Shown in pieces: positions 35,573 to 45,781 of a stretch of DNA of 64,000 bases. The position numbers were made by a program, and so were the translations under genes. The DNA lies in contig CAWGVL010000065.1 in NCBI GenBank assembly GCA_963825845.1, positions 124,001 through 188,000 on the forward strand, given 5' to 3'. The notes under the pieces are model-generated. The model made no database searches and was not told where the DNA came from. It worked only from the letters and a program-made list of their open reading frames with translations. Positions within the stretch are counted from its first letter, which is position 1. Every line of letters begins with the position of its first letter. This DNA is from DASQDN01 sp963825845. Its GTDB lineage: Bacteria; Acidobacteriota; Terriglobia; Bryobacterales; Bryobacteraceae.

Positions 35573-36930
35573 TTGAATCCCGCTTATCTTGAAGATGCCT
35601 CTGGCTTCCGCGGCCATGCGGATCGGGTGTACGTGCCGCAGGATGAAGCGGAAGTTCAGGCGGTTTTGCGCGAGGCTTCTTCTACGAAGACTCCGTCACC
35701 ATTGCGGGCGCCGGGACCGGGATTACAGGCGGCCGCGTACCCTTCGGGGGCATCGTTGTCTCTCTGGAGAAGTTTCGAAAGATCGAGATCAACTCCGGTT
35801 CGGCGGTAGTCGGAGCCGGCGTCCTGTTGCGTGAACTGCAGGCAGCCGCGTCGAGTTCGGGGCAGTTTTATGCGCCCGATCCAACGGAGATTTCGGCTTC
35901 GATCGGAGGCACTATCGCGACGAATGCAAGCGGGTCACGCAGTTTCCGATATGGCGACACGCGAAGGCACGTCTTGGCTCTGCGAGTCGTATTAGTGGAC
36001 GGATCGGTGCTGGAACTGCGCCGCGGTGAGCCGGTCCTGTTTGAGATTCCTTCTCTTCCTGCGCCCAACACAACGAAACACACTGCCGGATTTCCCTTGC
36101 GCGCAGGAATGGACATTGTGGATCTGTTTATCGGGTCGGAAGGAACACTGGGCGTCGTCACAGAAGCGGTTGTCCGGCTGCTGCCGGTTCCCAAGGAGTT
36201 GCTGACCGGAGTTGTCTTTTTCGCGTCCGATGACGATGCACTGGAGGCCGTGGACGCGTGGGTGTCGGTGCCTGGTTTGCGGATGTTGGAGTACATCGAT
36301 GCAGGTTCGCTCGATCTGATCCGTCCTTCGTATTCCGATATTCCTCGAAAAGCGCGCGCGGCTTTGCTGATAGAACAGCAGGTGGAAGACGAGTCGGAGT
36401 ACGAGGCCTGGGATGGTCGTTTGTCATTAGCGAATGCTCTATCGGAAGCGTCCTGGTTCGCCGCGAGCGACTTCGATCGGGAGCGCTTTCGCCGTTTTCG
36501 TCATGCGGTGCCAGAAGCAGTGAACGATCTCGTCAGGCGGCGGGGCGTGCTGAAGATGAATACGGATTTCGCCGTGCCATTCGACCGAAATCGGGACATG
36601 ATCCAGATTTATCGCGAAGCGCTGGAACGCGAATTTCGCGGACAGTATGTAATCTTCGGTCACATCGGTGACGCTCACGTGCACGTAAATATTCTGCCTA
36701 ACTCAGGGGAAGAGTCGGAGCGAGCGAAGAATCTGATTACTGAATTTGCCCGTCAAGCGGCGGCTCTCGGCGGGACGGTCTCCGCGGAGCATGGGTTGGG
36801 CAAGCGCAAGGCCCATTTGCTAGCCCTGCAGTATACGCCGGAGCAGATTGAGGCGATGCGGTCAGTGAAGCGGAAATTCGATCCGGAATGGCTGCTCGGC
36901 CGCGGGACGCTATTCGGGGATATCAGGTAA
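35573..36930 (+). CDS. FAD-linked oxidase (GlcD-like), one frameshift
   Basis: Reconstructed it is about 452 residues, typical for GlcD/D-lactate dehydrogenase type FAD oxidases. FAD-binding elements are GAGTGITGGRVPFGG and YAPDPTE near the start, TIATNASGSRSFRYGDTR, and FIGSEGTLGVVTEAVV; the C-terminal domain has HIGDAHVHVNI and AEHGLGKRK. It starts at TTG 35573 directly after the RNase J stop. One base is missing at about 35672 (LREA then GFFYEDSVTIAGAG in the next frame). Such enzymes oxidise 2-hydroxy acids such as glycolate or lactate. Confidence 0.88.
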
Positions 36931-37001
36931 ACGGTTCATTTTTGAGCTGATGCGATCGGGTTTCTCGCGATCTTCTGTGACGAGGACTACGTTTCGCATT
37001 C

Positions 37002-38035
37002 ATGAGAAGAAGACTTTTTGTAAGTACATTTGCGCTCGCGTTGACGGCGCTCCCGATGGCTGCCCAAGAGGCAGAGGAAAAACCGGAAAAGCAGGAACAA
37101 GAACGATAGCCGTTGATGCAGGCGATGATTTTGTCGCCGGCGATCGGGTGATCCTCGAGGCGAACTTTTCGCGCGATCCGCTCGGAGCATTTCCGCGGAT
37201 CTTCCGCTTGAAGGGCGGAAACATGGAAGTAGCGAGCGTAAACGGAAAGCGCTATCCGCGAGCAACCAGCACTGGCGCGTTCTCGATTCCCTTGCCTGAG
37301 GTCCTGCCGCATCGGTTTACCCTGGAATTCGATCTCGCGGGTTCGGGCGGTCAGTTTCAGGACATTCTGTTTTCGAACGATGGAGATCCCTTCTATGTAA
37401 CCATTCGACCGATAGATGAGGGCGGAATAGCCGGTCCTGATGGTTATCGCGTAGTGTCTGGCCATGGCCTCAGTCTCGAGGAAGGAGTTCCGGTTCAAGT
37501 GCGCGTCATGGCTGACGGCAGCTATGTAAAGGTCTACGTCAACGGCAAGCGTATTGCGAACGCTCCCAACGCGCGCATCGGGCGGTCAAAGGAAGTTCAG
37601 TTCAGGCTCAATGCCTTCAGCGATGCGCATGCGCTCTTAGGCAATCTTCGACTGGCTGCCGGTGGCAAGGATCTGTACCGCGCGTTGAATGAGGAAGGGC
37701 ACGTTACGGCAGAAGGGATTTTATTCGATACCGCATCGGATCGTATTCGACCGGAGTCCGAGAAGGTGCTGACTGAAATCAGCGCTTTGCTGGTTGCGCA
37801 CCCCGATCTGAAACTTGGGATCGAAGGTCACACGGATAACAGCGGTGCTGATGATGCGAACCAGTTATTGTCGGAAAAGAGAGCCGCGGCTGTGAAGAAT
37901 TGGCTTGTCATGAAAGGGAAAATCTCGGCGGGCCGGCTCGAGTCGAAGGGGTACGGCGATACTCTGCCGGCTGCCTCAAATGAGACGGCCGAAGGCAAAC
38001 AGACGAACCGTCGCGTGGAATTGGTGAAGCTGTAA
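37002..38035 (+). CDS. OmpA-family protein, one frameshift
   Basis: A signal peptide (MRRRLFVSTFALALTALPMA) and a Glu/Lys-rich start lie in one frame from ATG 37002, then the reading continues from about 37105 in the next frame through a beta-rich lectin-like domain (residues about 45-220) to an OmpA C-terminal domain. That domain has ILFDTASDRIRPESEKVL, GIEGHTDNSGADDAN and LSEKRAAAVKNWLV, the peptidoglycan-binding set. It should tether the outer membrane to the cell wall. The break between 37095 and 37108 follows an A-rich stretch, so an indel is likely. Confidence 0.85.
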
Positions 38036-38446
38036 TTACTTCAAGAGCGCGAGAATGTCTTCCAACTCGCGTCGTATGGGACCGAGGTCGGGCGCAGGCG
38101 GAGCGAACAGCATCGCCTGTTTGATCTCTCTTGGTGGACTTTTCTGGGGCGTGGGAGCCTTCGCACGATTCTCGATGGCCTTCCGGGCTCCCTCGATCGT
38201 GAATCGCTTTTCGTAAAGCAGGTGCTTAATCTCGAGGATGAGTTCGACGTCCTTGCGGCGGTAAAGTCGCTGGCCCGTACCGCTCTTTTTGGGGGCGATT
38301 GCCGGAAACTCCGTTTCCCAATAACGCAGTACGTACGGTTTGATTCCTGCCAGGCGGCTTACATCGCCGATGCGGAAGTATAGCTTGTTGGGAATCTCCT
38401 GCGTCTGGACGGGCGGATCTGGTACCGGTGGCGCTGACGACTGCAC
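38036..38446 (-). CDS. MerR family transcriptional regulator
   Basis: A 136-residue protein. The winged helix-turn-helix of MerR is seen in YFRIGDVSRLAGIKPYVLRYWE (shortened here: IGDVSRLAGIKPYVLRYWE) at about residues 25-47, followed by RRKDVELILEIKHLLYEKRFTIEGAR. No cysteine or ligand-binding signature is seen after it, and the C-terminus is short and proline-rich, so it is a MerR-like domain with a small tail of unknown sensor. It begins at ATG 38446 and ends one base after the OmpA-family stop; target unknown. Confidence 0.88.
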   Translation of the reverse strand: MQSSAPPVPDPPVQTQEIPNKLYFRIGDVSRLAGIKPYVLRYWETEFPAIAPKKSGTGQRLYRRKDVELILEIKHLLYEKRFTIEGARKAIENRAKAPTPQKSPPREIKQAMLFAPPAPDLGPIRRELEDILALLK

Positions 38447-38710
38447 GCTACTGTCAATGCTACTGTGCTACGGCAGGGAGTGCAAGAGTGGGCGAGCATA
38501 CGGCCGAGTACACGGGATTGCGAATGCTTCTATTCAGAATTAGAGCACGATCCTTCGCTCCCCTGAGATCTTCTCCGAGCTTCAAGTTTGTGAAATCGCC
38601 TCGGCTAATAAGGCAGCAAGTTCGGACTCTGCAAATGCGATCGTACGGTTGAATAGGACTTGTGGGCTCGACGTGCAAGTTCCTCAGCCCTCGCTGAGTT
38701 CAACGCTGGG
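38447..38710. other. 264-base stretch without a supported gene
   Basis: No convincing frame, tRNA or terminator is visible. It probably carries the promoter of the MerR gene on the minus strand. Confidence 0.5.
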
Positions 38711-39244
38711 CTAGTAGCTACCGGACGCAGCCCCGCCGTAGGCGCGATTGATGTCTTGAAGGCGGCCCGAGTAGCGGCGATGAACCGACCGGTACTCGGG
38801 CGTTTTCCACAACCGCATCTGGGCTCGGCGGAACTCCTCGTAGTCAGGGCTCTTGCGCAACTCATCGGCGAGGCGGCGGATCTTCTCGTCCTGCTGCCGG
38901 TAACCGGGCGTGCTCGCCAGCATCTTCGACGTTTCATTCGCGCTCATCGAAAGCCAGGAAAGCTGCCACATGCCTCCTCGCAGTTGCTGGGGGCTGTGTC
39001 TCGCCAGATATTGAAACTGCAATCCCCGGCGCTGTAACTCGGCGAGCTTTAACTCAAGATCGATCGCGGCCGCGTCCGCGCACTCGGGGCATTGTTCGAG
39101 GAGCAGCGCATGACGGTCTCGTATCCACGCTTCCTCGACAGCCTCATAGCTGCGCCAGGTCGAATGATCCAGGGCGGAACTGCAGATGGCGGTTCCGCTA
39201 CCCAGGCCCAGGAGGACGCTCATGGCTGTTCGACGTGTCGTCAT
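38711..39244 (-). CDS. Exported hypothetical protein
   Basis: A 177-residue protein of unknown function. The N-terminus MTTRRTAMSVLLGLGSGTA is an RR-containing leader, possibly Tat. After it the sequence is almost entirely helical and highly charged (AIDLELKLAELQRRG, EFRRAQMRLWKTPEYR), with two cysteines in QCPECADAA that may bind metal. No domain is recognised. It lies between the MerR gene and the rlmB gene, divergent from the latter. Confidence 0.65.
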   Translation of the reverse strand: MTTRRTAMSVLLGLGSGTAICSSALDHSTWRSYEAVEEAWIRDRHALLLEQCPECADAAAIDLELKLAELQRRGLQFQYLARHSPQQLRGGMWQLSWLSMSANETSKMLASTPGYRQQDEKIRRLADELRKSPDYEEFRRAQMRLWKTPEYRSVHRRYSGRLQDINRAYGGAASGSY

Positions 39245-39329
39245 CGTTCTATCTCACTCCGTATTAATTAACGCGGTAGAAATCATCGTTTTCGATCAGT
39301 TCGCGCTGCCCGCACGCTACTATCGTGTC

Positions 39330-40040
39330 GTGAGTGTTCTGGTGGGGGTACATCCCGTGCGCGAGGCCCTCAAGGCCGGCCGGACCATCGATCGCGTGCT
39401 GATTGCGAAAGGAGCCGGAGGCCCACGCATCCAGGAAATTGTCGATCTGTGCCGCGAGCGCAGCGTTCCCGTGCGATTCGAGCAACGGTCAGCGCTGGAT
39501 CGCGCTGCGAGCGGAGAGACGCATCAAGGCATCGTCGCCTTCGGAGCCGCCAGCCGTTATGCCGAGCTGTCAGATGTTGTCGACAATGCTCAACTTCTCG
39601 TGATCCTAGACGGTGTAGAAGATCCACACAACCTGGGCGCCGTTGTGCGGACCGCGAATGCCGCCGGGGCGGCTGCGGTTCTGATTCCGGAACGCCGGGC
39701 CGCTGGTCTGACCGAGACCGTTGCTAAAGCGGCCGCGGGCGCATTGGAGTACGTTCCGGTCGTGAGAATCGGCAATGTGAATCGCGCCATGGAGGATCTG
39801 AAAAAGCGGGGCTTCTGGATCTATGGGCTTGATGAGCGGGGCGCGGAATCCTATGACAAAGTCGCGTACGCGAAGCCGTCTGTGCTCGTGCTCGGGGGTG
39901 AAGGCAAAGGCCTGCATCAACTTGTGCGAGAACACTGCGACGTGCTGGTTCGCATTCCCATGGCGGGCACGATTCCATCGCTGAATGTGTCGGTTGCGGC
40001 GGGTATCGTGCTTTTCGAGTGGAAACGGCGGATGGCGTAG
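39330..40040 (+). CDS. rlmB: 23S rRNA 2'-O-methyltransferase RlmB-like (SpoU family)
   Basis: About 236 residues when begun at GTG 39330, normal for RlmB. SpoU signatures are all present: VGVHPVREALKAGRTID in the N-terminal L30e-like substrate domain, then ILDGVEDPHNLGAVVRTANA, LVLGGEGKGLHQLVRE and IPMAGTIPSLNVSVAAGI, which form the SAM knot. RlmB methylates G2251 of 23S rRNA; sequence alone cannot exclude another 2'-O site. A longer start (39186) is less likely because it overlaps the divergent gene. Confidence 0.9.
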   Translation: MSVLVGVHPVREALKAGRTIDRVLIAKGAGGPRIQEIVDLCRERSVPVRFEQRSALDRAASGETHQGIVAFGAASRYAELSDVVDNAQLLVILDGVEDPHNLGAVVRTANAAGAAAVLIPERRAAGLTETVAKAAAGALEYVPVVRIGNVNRAMEDLKKRGFWIYGLDERGAESYDKVAYAKPSVLVLGGEGKGLHQLVREHCDVLVRIPMAGTIPSLNVSVAAGIVLFEWKRRMA

Positions 40041-40049
40041 GATAGGTTT

Positions 40050-41708
40050 GTGACCCGCGTTTTTGCCGCTCTGCTGGCAGTGCTGTATCTTGCGGAGCCC
40101 GTCTGGGCGCGTCAGCCCGTTCGTGCGCGAAACGGCATGGTGGTCACGGAGGAGCCGATCGCCGCCGACGTGGGTGTCTCCGTTTTGAAGGCGGGCGGCA
40201 ATGCCATTGATGCCGCGGTTGCGATCGGATTCACGCTGGCAGTGACCTATCCCGTCGCTGGGAACCTCGGTGGAGGCGGTTTCATGCTTGTCCGCTTTGC
40301 CGACGGGCGATCAACATTCATCGACTTTCGCGAGCGTGCGCCAAGGAAGTCTTCGCGCGACATGTATCTCGATTCGCAAGGGAAGTTGACGCGCGACAGT
40401 ATCGAGGGTTGGCGAGCTTCAGGGGTGCCGGGTACCGTGCGCGGACTCCAGTATGCGCACAAAAAATATGGTTCAAAGCCATGGAAGGATCTGATTGAGC
40501 CCGCTGTTCATCTGGCGCGCGATGGATTCGATGCTCAGTATGGATTAAGCGAGAGTCTCGCCGGCGCTCGCACGCGGTTCGATCTCTATCCGGCTTCGAA
40601 AGAGGTGTTCGGTAAGGCATACGAGTCTGGCGACCGGTTCATCCAACCTGACCTGGCGGGCACTCTGGAGCGAATTGCGAAAGATCCGAGCGACTTCTAT
40701 GAGGGTGAGACCGCTCGCCGGTTTGCAGCAGCAATGGCCGCGAATGGCGGGCTGATTACGCTGGAAGACTTGAAGGCCTATAAGCCGGTGGAGCGAAAGC
40801 CGCTGGCCGGAAGCTACAAAGGATACGAGATTACGACCGCTCCCCCACCGAGTTCCGGCGGCATCGGTGTGCTGCAAATGCTCGGCGTACTGGAAGGGTC
40901 GGACTATGAAAAATCGGGATGGGGCGCAGCCGCGACTATTCACTTCGTGGTTGAGACGATGCGCCGGTATTACGCCGATCGGAGCGAATATCTGGGTGAC
41001 CCCGACTTCAAAAAAGTTCCCGTTCGAGCCTTACTGAATCCCGAGTACATCAAGACGTTACGCCGGTCGATCGATCCGAAACGAGCGAGCAAGAGCGATG
41101 CGATTCGGCCTGGCTCGCTGACTGCGTACGAGAGTTCCGAGACCACTCACTTTTCCATCGTCGATAAAGCGGGAAACGCGGTAAGCCTTACGTACACACT
41201 GAATGGCAGCTACGGAAGCGGGGTCACGGTTCCGGGGCTTGGATTTCTGCTGAATAACGAAATGGACGATTTCGCCGCGCAGCCAGGCGAACCGAATATG
41301 TTCGGCCTGGTGCAAGGCGAAGCGAACGCTATTCAGCCCGGTAAGCGACCATTATCGTCGATGACGCCGAGCATTCTTACGAAAGACGGCAAGCTGTTCA
41401 TGGTAGTCGGAGGACCCGGCGGCGGGCGAATCATCACCGCTGTGCTGCAGACTATCTTGAACGTCGTTGATTTCGGAATGAATGTTCAGGACGCTGTCGA
41501 CGCCCCGCGGGTTCATCATCAATGGAAACCTGACAAGATCACGATGGAGCGCGGGTTTTCTCCGGATACCATCCGCTTGCTGCAGGAACGTGGACACGAA
41601 GTGGAAGTGATTCCAGCTGTGGCACGGATCTTCGCCATTGTTGCGGACGGCGGATGGCTCCAGGGCGCGCCGGACGGACGCAGCTACGGCAAGGCTGCCG
41701 GATTCTAA
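40050..41708 (+). CDS. ggt: Gamma-glutamyltransferase
   Basis: A 552-residue periplasmic gamma-glutamyltransferase with a signal peptide (MTRVFAALLAVLYLAEPVWA). The large-subunit hallmark NLGGGGFMLVRF and ERAPRKSS are at about residues 70-95. The self-cleavage site before the catalytic threonine is in SSETTHFSIVDKAGN (about residue 368), and PLSSMTPSIL and GGPGGGRI complete the active site. It hydrolyses or transfers the gamma-glutamyl group of glutathione and similar peptides. It is the first gene of a plus-strand run with a cytosolic TIM barrel 10 bases later. Confidence 0.95.
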   Translation: MTRVFAALLAVLYLAEPVWARQPVRARNGMVVTEEPIAADVGVSVLKAGGNAIDAAVAIGFTLAVTYPVAGNLGGGGFMLVRFADGRSTFIDFRERAPRKSSRDMYLDSQGKLTRDSIEGWRASGVPGTVRGLQYAHKKYGSKPWKDLIEPAVHLARDGFDAQYGLSESLAGARTRFDLYPASKEVFGKAYESGDRFIQPDLAGTLERIAKDPSDFYEGETARRFAAAMAANGGLITLEDLKAYKPVERKPLAGSYKGYEITTAPPPSSGGIGVLQMLGVLEGSDYEKSGWGAAATIHFVVETMRRYYADRSEYLGDPDFKKVPVRALLNPEYIKTLRRSIDPKRASKSDAIRPGSLTAYESSETTHFSIVDKAGNAVSLTYTLNGSYGSGVTVPGLGFLLNNEMDDFAAQPGEPNMFGLVQGEANAIQPGKRPLSSMTPSILTKDGKLFMVVGGPGGGRIITAVLQTILNVVDFGMNVQDAVDAPRVHHQWKPDKITMERGFSPDTIRLLQERGHEVEVIPAVARIFAIVADGGWLQGAPDGRSYGKAAGF

Positions 41709-41718
41709 TCACAAACAA

Positions 41719-42570
41719 ATGAAGCACGCTTTATCTACGCACTTGTTCGTTAACACCAGACTGACCTCAGTGTGGCTCGACCGCATATGGGATGCGGGAG
41801 TTCCAGCAGTCGAGATCTTCTGTGCGAAGCAGCATCTCGACTGGCGCGATAACGGGCAAGTGGCGGAGCTCGGGCACTGGTTTCGAGACTCGGAGCTGAA
41901 AGCTCATTCTCTGCACTCGCCGATGTACACCGACGATGTATGGGGACGGTCGGGCCCGCAAGCCGCGTTGAATATCACGGAACCGGTGAAAGCAAAGCGT
42001 ATTGCCGTTGTGGACGAGATCAAGCGGGTGTTAGAGATCGCCGAAACAATTCCGTTCCGCTACATGGTCCAGCATCTGGGCGGAGCCACGGAGGAGTTCG
42101 ATGAACGCAAGGTGGAGGCCGCGTTTACATCGCTGGAAGAGCTGACCGTCTTTGCCCGGCAGCGCGGCGTTGAGATCTTGCTCGAGAACATCCCGAATGG
42201 CTTTTCAAGTTCGGACAAATTGCGAATCTTTCTCGGGATGACTCACCTGGATCTGAACTTCTGTTTCGATGTTGGCCACGCAAATATCGCTGAGACCGTC
42301 GAAGGCGCGTACAACAGCATGAAGACGCGCATTCGCTCGACGCACATCCACGACAACGACGGGAAAGAGGACAAACACTTGTTTCCGTTCGTGGCGGAGG
42401 GTGGATCCGTCGACTGGGTGCAGACTGTTCGCCTACTGGCATCGCGGCCTGAACAATATCCATTGCTGCTCGAGCTGAAGGAAGCGCCGGGTGTGGATCA
42501 GCCACTTGAACGAGTGAAGCAGATCTTCGAGCGGCTGGATGCGTTGACGGTAGCGGAACCCGTGCGATGA
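41719..42570 (+). CDS. Sugar phosphate isomerase/epimerase-like TIM barrel (cytosolic)
   Basis: A 283-residue xylose-isomerase-like TIM barrel, without a leader. The metal residues are in ILLENIPNGF (Glu), NFCFDVGHANI (Asp), RSTHIHDNDGKEDKH (His and Asp) and LLLELKEA (Glu). It is cytosolic and could isomerise a sugar or inositol. Its stop overlaps the asnS start in ATGA (42567-42570), so the two are translationally coupled, an unusual partnership for a tRNA synthetase. Substrate unknown. Confidence 0.87.
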   Translation: MKHALSTHLFVNTRLTSVWLDRIWDAGVPAVEIFCAKQHLDWRDNGQVAELGHWFRDSELKAHSLHSPMYTDDVWGRSGPQAALNITEPVKAKRIAVVDEIKRVLEIAETIPFRYMVQHLGGATEEFDERKVEAAFTSLEELTVFARQRGVEILLENIPNGFSSSDKLRIFLGMTHLDLNFCFDVGHANIAETVEGAYNSMKTRIRSTHIHDNDGKEDKHLFPFVAEGGSVDWVQTVRLLASRPEQYPLLLELKEAPGVDQPLERVKQIFERLDALTVAEPVR

Positions 42571-43883
42571 GCGAGACTCCTGTCAGAATTCGGATTGCCG
42601 ATGCCGGCAAGCATGTCGGCGAAGAAGTGCAGCTTGCGGGCTGGCTCTACAATCTGCGCAAGTCGGGCAAGATCGTCTTTCCTCAGCTACGTGATGGCTC
42701 GGGGATCATGCAGACGGTTGGTGTGAAGAGTGAACTGCCGGAAGAAGTCTTCGAAACCTTGAAGCATCTGACTCAGGAAAGCTCGATGATTCTGACCGGC
42801 CGCATTCGGGAGGAGCCTCGTGCGCACGGCGGGTACGAGCTGGACATCACGGCCGTGGACGTGCTGCAACGCGTTCCTGAGTCTGATTCGTATCCGATCA
42901 CTCCCAAAGATCACGGTATCGAGTTCCTGATGGACCGCCGGCATCTATGGCTGCGCAGCCGGCGTCAACATGCCATCGTACGCGTGCGGCACGAGGTAAT
43001 CCGGGCGATTCGGGACTACTTCGACAACAATGGCTTCGTTCTCGTAGATACTCCGATTTTTACGCCGGCGGCTTGTGAAGGTACAACCACGTTGTTCGAG
43101 GTGGATTACTTCGAGGACGAGAAGGTGTATCTCACTCAATCGGGCCAATTGTATAACGAAGCGAATGCGATGGCTTTTGGCAAGGTGTATTGCTTCGGGC
43201 CGACGTTCCGCGCTGAAAAATCCAAGACTCGCCGCCACTTGACTGAGTTTTGGATGGTGGAGCCGGAGATGGCGTTTGCGGATCTCGAAGAAGTCAAGCG
43301 CGTGGCGGAAGACATGGTGTCCTACGTGGTGCATCGTGTGCTCGAGATGCGTAAAGCTGAATTGCAGGTGCTGGAGCGCGACACCAGCAAGCTTGAAAAA
43401 GTGAAGGCGCCCTTCCCGCGGATGAGTTACGACGATGCGGTGAAGAAACTGCAGGCAAAGGGCAGCGATATCCAGTGGGGCGGCGACTTCGGCAACACCG
43501 ACGAAACGCTGCTCACCGATGATATGGATGTTCCGCTCATGGTCGATCGCTATCCGGCGGAAATCAAGGCCTTTTATTTCGAGACCGATCCGGCGCGACC
43601 GGAACTGGCCCTCGGGGTCGATGTGATCGCGCCTGAGGGATACGGCGAAATCATCGGCGGCGGACAGCGCGTGCACGATTACAATCTGCTGGTGCAGCGT
43701 ATCGAGGAGCATGGGTTGCCGCCCTCGGCTTTTGAGTGGTATCTCGATTTGCGAAAGTATGGCGCTGTGCCGCACGGCGGATTCGGCATGGGCGTGGAGC
43801 GATGCGTTGCTTGGATCTGCGGCCTGGAACACGTGCGTGAAACGATTCCGTACCCGCGCATGCTGTATCGTACGAGGCCTTAA
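42567..43883 (+). CDS. asnS: Asparaginyl-tRNA synthetase (class IIb)
   Basis: A 438-residue class II aminoacyl-tRNA synthetase. The N-terminal OB domain (VQLAGWLYNLRKSGKIVFPQLRDG) binds the anticodon. Motif 2 is the stretch FGPTFRAEKSKTRRHLTEFW and motif 3 is GFGMGVERCVAWICG. It is shorter than typical AsnRS but the HxxxFW-type variation and length fit AsnRS more than AspRS; aspartyl enzymes would normally have an insertion domain. It charges tRNA-Asn in the cytosol. It is coupled by ATGA to the preceding TIM barrel. Confidence 0.88.
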   Translation: MSETPVRIRIADAGKHVGEEVQLAGWLYNLRKSGKIVFPQLRDGSGIMQTVGVKSELPEEVFETLKHLTQESSMILTGRIREEPRAHGGYELDITAVDVLQRVPESDSYPITPKDHGIEFLMDRRHLWLRSRRQHAIVRVRHEVIRAIRDYFDNNGFVLVDTPIFTPAACEGTTTLFEVDYFEDEKVYLTQSGQLYNEANAMAFGKVYCFGPTFRAEKSKTRRHLTEFWMVEPEMAFADLEEVKRVAEDMVSYVVHRVLEMRKAELQVLERDTSKLEKVKAPFPRMSYDDAVKKLQAKGSDIQWGGDFGNTDETLLTDDMDVPLMVDRYPAEIKAFYFETDPARPELALGVDVIAPEGYGEIIGGGQRVHDYNLLVQRIEEHGLPPSAFEWYLDLRKYGAVPHGGFGMGVERCVAWICGLEHVRETIPYPRMLYRTRP

Positions 43884-43888
43884 TTCGC

Positions 43889-44803
43889 ATGCGGCAAAGC
43901 TGCATTGCGATCATCGGGGCTCCGATGGACCTGGGGGCCGGCCGGCGTGGCGTGGACATGGGGCCATCGGCTTTAAGACTCGCCGGGCTTTACGCGCGGC
44001 TGCGGTCTTTAGGATACGAGGTTCAGGATCTCGGGAACGTCACGGTCCCCCAGCCCGAGGCGACACCGATCGGCCCCCATCGTGCCCGATTCCTGCCACA
44101 GATTGCGGAAACGTGTACTCGTTTGGGCGAGATGGTCTATCAGGCGGTATTGGATGACAAGTTGCCGCTCGTCCTGGGCGGAGACCACTCGATTGCGGTC
44201 GGGACCGTCGCCGGTCTTGCCCATGCCCGTCGTGAGAAGGGTGAAAAAATTGGATTGATCTGGATCGATGCGCACGCGGATATGAACAGTCCGGACTCCT
44301 CGCCGAGTGGAAATGTTCATGGCATGCCGCTGGCGTGCTGCCTCGGCCAGGGACCATCGGAACTGACGGACATTTTCGACTTCGCGCCAAAGGTGGATCC
44401 GCGCAATGTTGCGATTATCGGGCTGCGCGATGTTGACCGGACCGAAGTTCCACACGTCCGAGGCGCCGGCGTTGCTGCGTTCACAATGCGTGAGATCGAT
44501 GAGCGCGGACTGCGGTCCGTAATGACGGAAGCGATCGAGTGCGTAAGCGAAGGCACTGCAGCATTCCATGTGTCATTCGATATGGACGCGGTGGATCCGC
44601 GTGAAGCGCCAGGTGTCGGTACGCCGGTGCGGGGCGGATTGACGTATCGGGAAGCTCACCTGGCGATGGAGATTCTGTGCGATTGCGATCGGTTGGCGGG
44701 GATGGAGATTGTCGAAGTCAATCCGGTGCTGGATGTTGCGAATCAGACCGCGATTCTCGGAGTTGAGCTGGTGTTGTCGGCATTAGGGATGAGGATTCTT
44801 TGA
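43889..44803 (+). CDS. rocF: Arginase
   Basis: A 304-residue arginase/ureohydrolase, full length. The manganese motifs are intact: GGDHSIAVGT (about residue 93), WIDAHADMNSP (about 129) and SFDMDAVDPREAPGVGTP (about 229). SGNVHGMPLA and the absence of an agmatinase-type start favour arginase, which hydrolyses arginine to ornithine and urea. It starts 5 bases after asnS and overlaps ddl by 4 bases, so it is in the same run. It could feed proline or nitrogen metabolism. Confidence 0.92.
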   Translation: MRQSCIAIIGAPMDLGAGRRGVDMGPSALRLAGLYARLRSLGYEVQDLGNVTVPQPEATPIGPHRARFLPQIAETCTRLGEMVYQAVLDDKLPLVLGGDHSIAVGTVAGLAHARREKGEKIGLIWIDAHADMNSPDSSPSGNVHGMPLACCLGQGPSELTDIFDFAPKVDPRNVAIIGLRDVDRTEVPHVRGAGVAAFTMREIDERGLRSVMTEAIECVSEGTAAFHVSFDMDAVDPREAPGVGTPVRGGLTYREAHLAMEILCDCDRLAGMEIVEVNPVLDVANQTAILGVELVLSALGMRIL

Positions 44804-45777
44804 AACTTACAGTAGCCGTACTTTACGGCGGGCGCAGCGGAGAGCACGAGATATCGCTTCGTTCAGCCGACTCGATTATGAACGCGCTCGATCCGGAGCG
44901 GTATGACGTAGCGCGGTACTTCATCTCGAAGAAAGGGAAGTGGGATCCGCGGCCGATTATGCCGGAACCCGGTGGCAATCCCGGTATCGACGTCGTGTTC
45001 CCCGTTCTGCATGGAACGTTTGGCGAGGATGGCACCGTTCAAGGACTCCTCGAACTCGCTGATCTTCCGTTTGTGGGACCCGGTGTTCTCGGTTCCTCTG
45101 CGGCGATGGATAAGGAAGTGACCAAGCGATTGTGCGTGCAAGCCGGACTGCCTGTCGTTGACTACGCCGTCGTCCGCGGCGGCGCTTGGGATGCTGCGGA
45201 GATGGAATCGCGATTCGGATATCCGATGTTTGTGAAGCCGGCTAATCTCGGCTCTTCGGTTGGCATTTCGAAAGCAAAGAATCGCGAGGAATTGGAAGCC
45301 GCCGTTGCCGAAGCGGCTCTCTATGATACGAAGGTCATTATCGAACGCGCGATCCTCGGGCAGGAGATTGAATGCGCGGTGCTGGGGAATTGTGAGCCGA
45401 AAGCATCGACCCCTTGCGAGGTTCTGCCTTTCAAGGATTTCTACGATTACGAAGACAAGTATCTGCTCGACAAGACGCAGTTTAGGATCCCGCCGGATCT
45501 GCCGGACGACCGCGTCCAGGAGATCCGCCGATTGGCCGTGGCGTGCTTTGAGGCGATCGGCTGCCAGGGGATGTCTCGCGTAGACTTTCTCATCGAGCGC
45601 TCCAGTGGGAGGATTTTCATCAACGAGATAAACACAATTCCCGGCTTTACGTCCATCAGCATGTATCCAAAGATGTGGGCGCACGACGGGCTTGCGTATT
45701 CGAAGCTCCTTGACCACTTGATCGAACTTGCGTTGGAGCGACATGCCCGGAAGCGCAAGCTGAAATTTACGAGGTAA
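44800..45777 (+). CDS. ddl: D-alanine--D-alanine ligase
   Basis: A 325-residue ATP-grasp enzyme. It starts at TTG 44800 within the arginase stop (TTGA overlap). The N-terminal LYGGRSGEHEISLRSA is the conserved Ddl opening, MFVKPANLGSSVGI the ATP-binding part and INEINTIPGFTSISMYPKM the metal and substrate loop. It joins two D-Ala for peptidoglycan precursors in the cytosol. Neighbours ctp and the distant NamZ fusion are also cell-wall related. High confidence. Confidence 0.96.
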   Translation: MKLTVAVLYGGRSGEHEISLRSADSIMNALDPERYDVARYFISKKGKWDPRPIMPEPGGNPGIDVVFPVLHGTFGEDGTVQGLLELADLPFVGPGVLGSSAAMDKEVTKRLCVQAGLPVVDYAVVRGGAWDAAEMESRFGYPMFVKPANLGSSVGISKAKNREELEAAVAEAALYDTKVIIERAILGQEIECAVLGNCEPKASTPCEVLPFKDFYDYEDKYLLDKTQFRIPPDLPDDRVQEIRRLAVACFEAIGCQGMSRVDFLIERSSGRIFINEINTIPGFTSISMYPKMWAHDGLAYSKLLDHLIELALERHARKRKLKFTR

Positions 45778-45781
45778 TCCG

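Noticed and set aside
42945..43832. 295-codon minus-strand frame opposite asnS
   Set aside because: It is a shadow of asnS and its histidine-rich translation has no family.
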